Position numbers and translations under genes: made by a program. Source: Winogradskyella endarachnes (GTDB lineage: Bacteria > Bacteroidota > Bacteroidia > Flavobacteriales > Flavobacteriaceae). From it: DNA of 64,000 nucleotides. The notes under the pieces were generated by a model, which was not told where the DNA came from, searched no databases, and saw nothing but the letters and a program-made list of their open reading frames with translations. Of this stretch, positions 8,503-15,987 are shown piece by piece (positions within the stretch are counted from its first letter, which is position 1; each line of letters begins with the position of its first letter). The DNA lies in NCBI RefSeq assembly GCF_009741275.1, contig NZ_WOWS01000005.1, positions 186,001 through 250,000 on the forward strand, in the 5' to 3' direction.

Positions 8503-10776
8503 TTATTTAAAATAATAAGAACCTGACCACTCATAATTCTTATCGTTAATTTTTATGTTATGTTCTGAATCTTTAGTATTATTTGTATTTGCAGTAATAA
8601 ACAACTTTGTTTTACCATTAATAGTTGTAATAGTAATTGCCGTATACGCATTAGAATCTAAAACTGTTTTTATTTCTTTAATATTACTTTTTGAATTTAA
8701 AGCAGACTCTGAAACTGCGCTATAACTTCCGTGTGATTCTATTACAGAAACAAAGGTTCGAGCTTTTGAATTTTTAGTTCTAAGAATTAAGGCAGGATCA
8801 CGACGTAAATTAAATTCTGGATCGTTTGCGCCAAGTCTAGCAAATAACAATTCGTCTTTAGTATTGGTCACTGTTGTTAATGAATAAAACTTATTATTAC
8901 TAAACCATGAAAACTTAGTATTCTTACCTGAAGCTTTCCCTAATCCTTCTAAATATAAATGCTGATATCCATTTTTAGAACCTAATGGTTTCAAGGTTTC
9001 AGGCGAACTGTATTTAAAATTAGTTTGTAATACTTGTCCGAAATAATAAAAAGGAAAGTCATATTGATTTGCGGTGGCTGAAGTCACCTTCATTATATCT
9101 AACATAAATGGCTTTTCAAAATCTTCATCTTTTATGATTGCCATTGTACGAAGCATTGTAGTCCCTGGATAGGCATTTTTTTCAATTGCACTTACAACTT
9201 GAACGCTATCATACTCTGAAGAAAAGTAATTTAAATCAGAATGATGTAAACTTCCTATATCATATTTACCTGTAAAATGAGAGGTTTCATTTTGCGTTAT
9301 TGTATTATGTGCAATAGTTTGTTTTGCCCATGTTTTATTTTCTTTAAGGTAATTACCTCCACCTTTTTGTTCAATATTTACAAAACGAGATAATCCGTAA
9401 TCTTGAATAACTTCCTCGCCTTTTTCGTATAAAGAATAAGATAGTTTATCATAATGTCCGTGGCTAGAGCCTTGTGATGCATATTTAAAAACTAATTCTA
9501 TGCCTTGGTTTCTTAGAATACCAACACCTCCTTGTTTTCCTTCTGGACCATCAGATAAATTAATAGATTTTTTAGTGAACGGTTTTTCATTTCCTTCTTT
9601 AATACCAAGTGCAACAGCCAAACCAGAATCGTCTAATAAAACTTTATCTTGTTCTTTTGCTATTGATAATAATCCTGGATCTTGGTCTCCAAAATGATAA
9701 GATATATCTACAGCTGTTACTAAAGCATTGTTGTAATAAGACATTCCTTTTTGGCCGTCATTCAGTGGGAAGAATTCGCCATCTGCATCAGACAAATTCA
9801 ATAATGCATTTATAGACTTTAAGAGCACACCTCCTTTATATTCAAAAATTTTTAATTCAGGTTTTACATTATGCAAACCTTCAGCAAAAACTAAAAAGGG
9901 ATACATAGCGTAACGTTGGTAATATGGCCCTTCATTATAATAACCATCTGGCGAAAACGGTTCTTCTATGTTTGCTAAAAATCCTGCTTTTCCGTCTTTA
10001 TTCAGAAAACCACCATCATCGTCTTTTTCTTTGGTGTCTAATTTTAAGTCTTTAATTCCGTATAATGCTCTATTAATTAATTCTTCATCATCCATAACCA
10101 AACCAATCATTCCAACTGCCGCATTTCCCCATGTACTATGGTTATGAACACGCTGATAAAATTGCGGACTATCTACAGATATATGATCTGCAAATGGTCT
10201 GAATAAATTAGTCTCTAGTTTATTTCGTTCTTCTTCCGTTAAGTAATTATAGATACAATCATAGGCCTGACTAACATAAACCAACCAATTAGAATCGTTT
10301 AAACATTGCCAGAACAATTTACCTCTAGCATACGATCTTGTTTTTGGATGTAATGGTAAAGTTTTATAAAGTGCCTCATATTCCATTAGCATGTCTTTTA
10401 CATACTTGGCATATTTTTCGTCATCTAAAATTTGATATAATAAACCTGCTTTTTGAAGTGTAAACCAATTTTGTTTGTGTCTAGAATGTGTATAACCACC
10501 AGAATAGTCTTTAGGTATTGGTACATCAATTCCTGCCTCAATTTCAGCATTAACTTCTTCCTTCACCGCTTGCAAAGATTTATCGAAAATTGGAATAGTT
10601 CCTAATTGTGCTCTGATATCCTTTACACCTTGAGCAGTTAAAATAAGTTTAGGGTGTTCTTGAGATACTTTGGTTTCTGAAACACTATCAACATCCATTT
10701 CATTATCATTTTTACATGCAAACAATACAAGTAAAACTAATATATAAACGAACTTTGAAGTTATTTTATTTTTCAT
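8503..10776 (-). CDS. PL17 alginate lyase (oligoalginate lyase), lipoprotein
   Basis: Polysaccharide lyase family 17 exo-type oligoalginate lyase that releases unsaturated monouronate from alginate oligomers. 757 residues. Lipoprotein signal with lipobox LFAC (Cys21), then an alpha/alpha-toroid alginate lyase domain (about 40-370) and a heparinase II/III-like beta domain (about 400-640). Likely active-site elements are N212-H213 in HNHSTWGNAA, the Tyr cluster at YYNEGPYYQ (279-287) and the His in SSHGHYDKLSY. The ATG lies only 8 bases from the operator array at 10784-10808; the lipoprotein signal supports this start. KdgF follows after 20 bases. Probably periplasmic. Confidence 0.95.
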   Translation of the reverse strand: MKNKITSKFVYILVLLVLFACKNDNEMDVDSVSETKVSQEHPKLILTAQGVKDIRAQLGTIPIFDKSLQAVKEEVNAEIEAGIDVPIPKDYSGGYTHSRHKQNWFTLQKAGLLYQILDDEKYAKYVKDMLMEYEALYKTLPLHPKTRSYARGKLFWQCLNDSNWLVYVSQAYDCIYNYLTEEERNKLETNLFRPFADHISVDSPQFYQRVHNHSTWGNAAVGMIGLVMDDEELINRALYGIKDLKLDTKEKDDDGGFLNKDGKAGFLANIEEPFSPDGYYNEGPYYQRYAMYPFLVFAEGLHNVKPELKIFEYKGGVLLKSINALLNLSDADGEFFPLNDGQKGMSYYNNALVTAVDISYHFGDQDPGLLSIAKEQDKVLLDDSGLAVALGIKEGNEKPFTKKSINLSDGPEGKQGGVGILRNQGIELVFKYASQGSSHGHYDKLSYSLYEKGEEVIQDYGLSRFVNIEQKGGGNYLKENKTWAKQTIAHNTITQNETSHFTGKYDIGSLHHSDLNYFSSEYDSVQVVSAIEKNAYPGTTMLRTMAIIKDEDFEKPFMLDIMKVTSATANQYDFPFYYFGQVLQTNFKYSSPETLKPLGSKNGYQHLYLEGLGKASGKNTKFSWFSNNKFYSLTTVTNTKDELLFARLGANDPEFNLRRDPALILRTKNSKARTFVSVIESHGSYSAVSESALNSKSNIKEIKTVLDSNAYTAITITTINGKTKLFITANTNNTKDSEHNIKINDKNYEWSGSYYFK

Positions 10777-10783
10777 TATTAAA

Positions 10784-10835
10784 TTGGTTTACCAATTTGG
10801 TTCACCAATATAGTTATAATATTTTGGTTACCAAA
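10784..10835 (-). promoter_or_regulatory. Promoter with operators over -7, start site and -33 (site C)
   Basis: Minus-strand TTTG -33 box (10832-10835), 19-base spacer, and a -7 box TATATTGG (10805-10812, one mismatch to TAnnTTTG). Two phased palindromes, TTGGTTCACCAA (10797-10808) and TTGGTTTACCAA (10784-10795), cover the -7 box and start site. A third palindrome, TTGGTTACCAA (10824-10834), has a one-base centre and overlaps the -33 box. The predicted leader to the PL17 ATG (10776) is only about 20 bases. Confidence 0.78.
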
Positions 10836-10885
10836 AAGAGATGCTTTTCTAATTAAACGTTATTAATTATATATATTCTTAAAGC

Positions 10886-11653
10886 TTACATATTATATAC
10901 ACCACCATTAATATCTAGTGTTGCTCCTGTAATAAATCCATCATACTCTGATGCTAAATAGAGTACTGCCCTTGCAACGTCATCTGCATTACCAGCACGC
11001 TCAATTGGAATTCCCGCTATGGTTGCTGCAGCAGATTCTTTAGTAGTATGAGTGTTATGAAAAGAAGTTCCTAAAATTAATCCTGGTGCTACCGCATTTA
11101 CTCTTGTGCCTTGTGAACCAAACTCCGTTGCTAATGCTCTTGTAAAAGTTAAAATTGCACCTTTACTTGTTGCATAAGCCAATGATCCTGGATGACCACC
11201 TTTTCGTCCTGCAAGTGAAGCTAAATTAACAATACTACTGTTATCGTTTTTTGCCAAATATGGGCCTGCTGCTCTGGTTACTAACATCATAGATGTCATA
11301 TTAATATCCATTACTTTATGCCAAAAATCGGTTTTTAAATCTTCTAGTAAATTACGAGCTACTAAAGACCCTGCATTGTTAACCAAAATATCTATACCTC
11401 CTAATGCTTCTACCGTTTTATAAACTAAATTATTAGCGTCTTCTTCTTTAGTTAAGTCACCACTTATAGCAACGGCTTTTAAACCTTTAGCTTTAGCATG
11501 ATCTACCAAAGTATTCGCAGTTTCTGAACTCGAAAAATAATGAATAGCAACATTAGAACCACTATCTATAAAATGCTTTGTAATCGCCTCTCCAATCCCT
11601 TGAGCACCTGCTGTAATTAAGACATTTTTCCCTTTTAATTTATTATTTTCCAT
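10886..11653 (-). CDS. SDR-family oxidoreductase, probable DEH reductase
   Basis: Classical short-chain dehydrogenase/reductase of 255 residues. The dinucleotide-binding motif is TAGAQGIG (14-21), NNAG is at 92-95, and the catalytic set is S146, Y160 and K164 in SLAYATSKG. In alginate loci of Bacteroidota and other bacteria, SDR enzymes reduce DEH to 2-keto-3-deoxygluconate with NAD(P)H. That role is inferred from position: it is the last gene of the PL6-PL7-kinase/dehydrogenase-NRAMP-SDR run, 51 bases after the NRAMP-like gene, and lies just upstream of the PL17 promoter. A general sugar or gluconate 5-dehydrogenase activity cannot be excluded from sequence. Confidence 0.85.
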   Translation of the reverse strand: MENNKLKGKNVLITAGAQGIGEAITKHFIDSGSNVAIHYFSSSETANTLVDHAKAKGLKAVAISGDLTKEEDANNLVYKTVEALGGIDILVNNAGSLVARNLLEDLKTDFWHKVMDINMTSMMLVTRAAGPYLAKNDNSSIVNLASLAGRKGGHPGSLAYATSKGAILTFTRALATEFGSQGTRVNAVAPGLILGTSFHNTHTTKESAAATIAGIPIERAGNADDVARAVLYLASEYDGFITGATLDINGGVYNM

Positions 11654-11704
11654 TGTATTGTTTTTTAATTGTAATGATTGATTAGTTTCTATTTTCTAAT
11701 AAAT

Positions 11705-12976
11705 TTAAAAATATTCAGTTAAAGCTATGATTCCGTTATAAGAAATAATGCAAGCAAAAAGTAATGATGCAAACAAGCCTATATTAACAAATAAACCGGT
11801 CTTATAGTTTTTCATAATTTTTTTATTATTTACCATAATGATGATTCCTAAAATAACAAGCGGTAGTACAAAGACATTAAATACTTGTGATAATATTTGA
11901 ATTTCTATTGGGTTAGCACCAAAAGCAGGACCAATTAAAGCGACTAAACAAGCTATAAAAGTTATAATTCTAAACTGTTTTGAGTTGGTATCTAAATCTC
12001 CAGATTGATAATCTGCAATTAATAATGGTGCAATTAACAAACAGGGAAATATTGAGGATAGCCCAGCACTTAACGCGCCAAAAAAGAAAATGGTAACAGC
12101 CCATTTACCAGCAACTGGCTCTAAGGTATTTGCCATATCTAACACATGTGTTACTTCTTTACCTTCATAATACAAAGCACCTGCCGATACAGCCATAATA
12201 ACACCACTAATTGTAAATATTAAAATTGCAGCTGTAATAGAATCTTTCTTTTGTTGATCTAAGTTCTTAATAGTCCAACCTTTTCCTTTTACAAATAATG
12301 GTCTAGATAAAAACGTAGCCGAAGCCATAGTGGTACCAACAAAAGCTGCTACTAACATTTTTCCACCAGGAACATCTGGAATTTTTGGGATAAGTCCTTT
12401 AATAACATCCAATGGTAATGGTTGCACAAAATATAATGATAACACAAAAGATAAACCCATTAAGGTTACAAAAATGACTAGAATTTTTTCAAAAAACGTA
12501 TACTTACCAACTAACATTAACAAGTAAAACGTAACGATAATAACAATTGCAGTTATTAAAACCGTTTGATATTTAAATCCACTTAATCCATCAAAATTAA
12601 TGGCTAAAATTTCGTAGATAATATTAGAAGAAATACCTAAAATGCCCATTAAGGAGTTCCATTGACCAAAGGTTATACCAACTATAATTAATATTGCAAG
12701 TGCTTTACCAAATTTTAAATGTTTTTTAAATCCGTATAGCGCTGTTTCACCTGTTATTAACCCATAATTACCATAAGCAAACATTAATACACCAGAAAAC
12801 AAACAACTTAAAAACAATACCCAAAGTAAATCCATATTAAACTTACTACCCGCAACAATCATAGAAGTTACACTACCCGTACCGATGGTGTAACCAATAG
12901 CAAAAATACCAGGTCCGAAACCTAAAATAATAGCAATAATTTTTTTGAGTAGAGATTTGTTTGTTGTTGCTTCCAT
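11705..12976 (-). CDS. NRAMP-fold transporter lacking the DPGN metal-site motif
   Basis: Integral membrane protein of 423 residues with about 11 hydrophobic segments and overall NRAMP (SLC11) similarity, for example GPGIFAIGYTIGTG followed by VAGSKF and DLLWVLF in the first two segments. Canonical NRAMPs bind Mn/Fe through Asp and Asn of DPGN in helix 1 and a Met in MPHN of helix 6. Here helix 1 reads GTGS (32-35) and helix 6 reads near MASAT, so both the Asp and Asn ligands are absent. It lies 31 bases from the kinase/dehydrogenase fusion and 51 from the SDR, within the putative operon. Databases would probably name it a divalent metal transporter, but the substrate could be different, such as a sugar acid. 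Function unresolved. Confidence 0.75.
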   Translation of the reverse strand: MEATTNKSLLKKIIAIILGFGPGIFAIGYTIGTGSVTSMIVAGSKFNMDLLWVLFLSCLFSGVLMFAYGNYGLITGETALYGFKKHLKFGKALAILIIVGITFGQWNSLMGILGISSNIIYEILAINFDGLSGFKYQTVLITAIVIIVTFYLLMLVGKYTFFEKILVIFVTLMGLSFVLSLYFVQPLPLDVIKGLIPKIPDVPGGKMLVAAFVGTTMASATFLSRPLFVKGKGWTIKNLDQQKKDSITAAILIFTISGVIMAVSAGALYYEGKEVTHVLDMANTLEPVAGKWAVTIFFFGALSAGLSSIFPCLLIAPLLIADYQSGDLDTNSKQFRIITFIACLVALIGPAFGANPIEIQILSQVFNVFVLPLVILGIIIMVNNKKIMKNYKTGLFVNIGLFASLLFACIISYNGIIALTEYF

Positions 12977-13007
12977 TTAATTTAGTTATTATTTAGTCGT
13001 TATGCTT

Positions 13008-14891
13008 TTATACCCAGTTGGTATGATGTGGCTTTCCAGAAGGATCATCCAATCTTAAATAGGTATGTGCTCCAAAATAATCGCGTTGGGCTTGTATAAC
13101 ATTTGCCGAAGCATATTTGGTGGTTATCCCATTTAAAAACTGAATAGCTTCACTTAAAGCTGGTGTAGTTAAATCATTTAATAAACATTGTGAAACTACC
13201 TTTTTTGCAGAAGGTTTTAATTGCTTCACTTGTTCAATTAATTCCGTATTAGTTAAAATGTTAGTGGTTTCTTTAAAAATGCTAACTAATTCTTCCATTA
13301 GTGTAGACCTTATAATGCAACCATTTGTCCAAATTCTTGCAATTTCACTAAGATTAAGATTCCATTCAAATTTAATTGAAGCTTCTGATATGAGTTTAAA
13401 ACCTTGATAATGGTTTATTATTCTTGCAAATTGATAGGCTTCTAAAACCGCGTTAGTTGTAATGTTTAATTCTGAAGTATTTTCAGTTTCAATAAGCTCA
13501 CTTAGTTGTAATCGTTCTTCTTTATAAAACGAAATATATCTCGAAAACAACGCTGAACTGATAAGTGTACTTGGCACACCTAATTCTGCTGAGGCAATGG
13601 TGGTCCAGTTTCCTGTTCCTTTATTTCCTGCTTTGTCTAATATTTTATTAACTAACCAATCATTACCTTCTTTCTTTTTAAAAATTGAAGTTGTAATTTC
13701 TAGTAAATAACTATTTGCTGAATTTTTCCACGACTCTAAAGTTTGAGAAATTCCATCAGGATTTTGACCTAAAGCTTCTAAAATAGTTGATACTTCTGCC
13801 AAAAGTTGCATTTCTACATATTCAACTCCATTGTGTACCATTTTTATAAATTGACCACTTCCTTCTGGACCAACATACGTGCAACATGGTAAACCGTTTT
13901 TGTCTTTAGCCGAAATGGTTTCTAAAAAAGGGGCAACTTTATCATAAGCGTCTTTATCTCCACTTGGCATAATTGATGGTCCTTTTAAAGCACCTTCTTC
14001 TCCACCAGAAACTCCTGTTCCTATGAAACGAATGCCTTTAGCTTTTAAATAATCGTAACGCTCTTTGGTTTTTTTATAGTTAGAATTTCCACCATCAATA
14101 ATAATATCATTTTCAGATAAATGAGGTAACAAATCTTCTATAACGTAATCTATTGTCTTGCCTGCATTAACCATGAGCATTATACGTCTTGGTTGTTGTA
14201 AAGAATTTACAAATTCTGAGATATCATCAAAAGCTTGTGCTTGCGATAATTCTGAATATTGCGCTTTAAAATTTTTAGCTACGTCCACTTCAATACCATC
14301 AACATGCCTATTAAACATTGAAATTTTAAAACCATTATTGGCTAAATTTCTACACAGGCTTTTTCCCATGACGCCTAATCCAAATAATCCAAATTCTGAA
14401 GTATTCATTAATTCGTGTTTTATCTTTTTAATTATTTCTTCTGGTGTTAAACTAATGTCTATTGTAATAGCTGTCTCAGGATTTTCTAAAGTATCAAACT
14501 GCGATTTCAGTAATGCTGAAGGCATAAAATGGTCCGCTCTACTATTGACTCTTTCAAAAATTTGATTGAATGTTCCTGTTAAATGTATCCATTCGGTTTT
14601 ATCTTCAATAGTATCACTTAATATTGTACGATACTTTTGCTTTAATGCTGAACATACAATAACACAACTACTTTCTTTAATCTGCTTTACGGCTAATAAA
14701 TTTAAAGCCTCTAACCAACCTTGTCTATCATTATCATTTAAAGCTTGTCCGCTAGACATCTTTTTAATATTGGCTTCTGGATGATAATCATCGCCATCAA
14801 AAAAAGGAATATCTAATTCTTTTGCAAGCAAATTCCCTATGGTGCTTTTGCCACAACCAGAAACTCCCATAACAAAAATTGCTTTTTTCAA
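13008..14891 (-). CDS. Gluconokinase / 6-phosphogluconate dehydrogenase fusion
   Basis: Cytoplasmic two-domain protein of 627 residues. Residues 1-160 are a GntK-type gluconokinase with P-loop GVSGCGKST (9-17) and the DDYHP segment. Residues 163-627 are a decarboxylating 6-phosphogluconate dehydrogenase with GLGVMG (171-176), GTGVSGGEEGALKGPSIMPSG spread over 291-311, catalytic region K350-x-x-H-N354 and NKGTGNWT (423-430). The frame is continuous, with no stop or frameshift at the junction; Met162 marks where a separate Gnd would begin. Combined activity would take gluconate to ribulose 5-phosphate plus CO2 and reduced cofactor. It follows the PL7 lyase by 12 bases, so it is cotranscribed. 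This is not a standard alginate-pathway step. Confidence 0.92.
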   Translation of the reverse strand: MKKAIFVMGVSGCGKSTIGNLLAKELDIPFFDGDDYHPEANIKKMSSGQALNDNDRQGWLEALNLLAVKQIKESSCVIVCSALKQKYRTILSDTIEDKTEWIHLTGTFNQIFERVNSRADHFMPSALLKSQFDTLENPETAITIDISLTPEEIIKKIKHELMNTSEFGLFGLGVMGKSLCRNLANNGFKISMFNRHVDGIEVDVAKNFKAQYSELSQAQAFDDISEFVNSLQQPRRIMLMVNAGKTIDYVIEDLLPHLSENDIIIDGGNSNYKKTKERYDYLKAKGIRFIGTGVSGGEEGALKGPSIMPSGDKDAYDKVAPFLETISAKDKNGLPCCTYVGPEGSGQFIKMVHNGVEYVEMQLLAEVSTILEALGQNPDGISQTLESWKNSANSYLLEITTSIFKKKEGNDWLVNKILDKAGNKGTGNWTTIASAELGVPSTLISSALFSRYISFYKEERLQLSELIETENTSELNITTNAVLEAYQFARIINHYQGFKLISEASIKFEWNLNLSEIARIWTNGCIIRSTLMEELVSIFKETTNILTNTELIEQVKQLKPSAKKVVSQCLLNDLTTPALSEAIQFLNGITTKYASANVIQAQRDYFGAHTYLRLDDPSGKPHHTNWV

Positions 14892-14903
14892 CGTGATATA
14901 GTT

Positions 14904-15932
14904 TTATAAGTTGGGGTCAGTACTTTCACCTACAGTTGCAGTTTTAAACCAAACCTCAGCATAACTTCCGTTAGCATATTGTTTTGTAATATCACCTTCG
15001 TAAGTTTGAGAACCTGTTTTAATATTAGCTTGATTATAGGCTCCTTGTTTAAAATAATTGATTTCGCCTGCATATGCAATTTCACGCTCTACTCCTACTG
15101 TTCTTTTCGCCGAATATACATCTATAATTTGCTGCGGAATATCTTCCTTTTTTGCAAAATCCGATGCTATTAAACTCTTTGTAAATTTAACGGTTTCATG
15201 ACCTTCGCTTGTAAACGTTAAATACATAATACCTTTATAAACATTAATTTCGTAACTAAATTCTTCATTTAAAGCAATGCCATCTTTTGGCTCTTCTGGG
15301 AAGGTTGCTGCACCTGTACCAACCTTTGAGAAATCGTAACCCCAAACTGCAGAAGAATAATCCCAGCGACCAGAATTATCGCCTTCGGTGTTAATTTCGT
15401 AATTCCAAAACACTGAACCTTTGGTATGACCAGGAAATTTCTTGTAATAAATTTTTATAGGTTCGTTTTCATGACCTTCACCACTATGAATTTGCCCAAC
15501 AACTACTGAAAAAGCAGAAGGCGAAGTAGCGTCTCCTGTTGTAGATACATTCTTTACTTTTAAAGTTCCTGTTAATTTACCGCCTTCTTCAGGTATCCAA
15601 TGTTTTTTCTCGCCTAGCTCAGTCCTAGTATTGCTTGAAGTTTTAGATGTTATCCCAGAATTTGGGGTTTTATAAACAACCCAATCCGTTTCGTTTTCTG
15701 TTTCAACATAAAAGAAATTGTCCTTAGAAAAATTTACTAAATCCTCTTCATAAACGCCATCTCCTGTTAAAATTTTCCATTTGTCCATAAATGGAATAAC
15801 ATCATTTGGTACTTTTTTAGTTTTTTTAACTTCTGAAACCGTTTCTTCTGTTGTTTCATCTATTGTTTTAGCATTGTTTTTACAGGCAAGAATTGCTAAT
15901 AATGTGAATATTGTGAATAGTTGTTTTTTCAT
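14904..15932 (-). CDS. PL7 alginate lyase, lipoprotein
   Basis: Polysaccharide lyase family 7 endo-type alginate lyase, 342 residues, beta-jelly-roll fold. The signal peptide ends at lipobox AILAC (Cys17), followed by an acidic/Thr-rich linker to about residue 45. The three family motifs are visible: R103-TEL-GE (usual form RSELRE), QIH at 147-149, and YFKQGAYNQ near 300. A QIH central motif is associated in this family with activity on G-containing blocks, whereas QVH tends to M-blocks. Lies 55 bases downstream of PL6 and 12 upstream of the kinase/dehydrogenase fusion. Probably outer-membrane anchored and acting on polymer. Confidence 0.94.
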   Translation of the reverse strand: MKKQLFTIFTLLAILACKNNAKTIDETTEETVSEVKKTKKVPNDVIPFMDKWKILTGDGVYEEDLVNFSKDNFFYVETENETDWVVYKTPNSGITSKTSSNTRTELGEKKHWIPEEGGKLTGTLKVKNVSTTGDATSPSAFSVVVGQIHSGEGHENEPIKIYYKKFPGHTKGSVFWNYEINTEGDNSGRWDYSSAVWGYDFSKVGTGAATFPEEPKDGIALNEEFSYEINVYKGIMYLTFTSEGHETVKFTKSLIASDFAKKEDIPQQIIDVYSAKRTVGVEREIAYAGEINYFKQGAYNQANIKTGSQTYEGDITKQYANGSYAEVWFKTATVGESTDPNL

Positions 15933-15987
15933 TTTGAAGTTTTATAAAATTATAGCTTGTTAAATTCTTGGCATTCGGAAGAACTTA

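Noticed and set aside
14158..14784. Open plus-strand frames of 135 and 72 codons
   Set aside because: They lie opposite the well-supported gluconokinase/6PGDH gene and show no family motifs.
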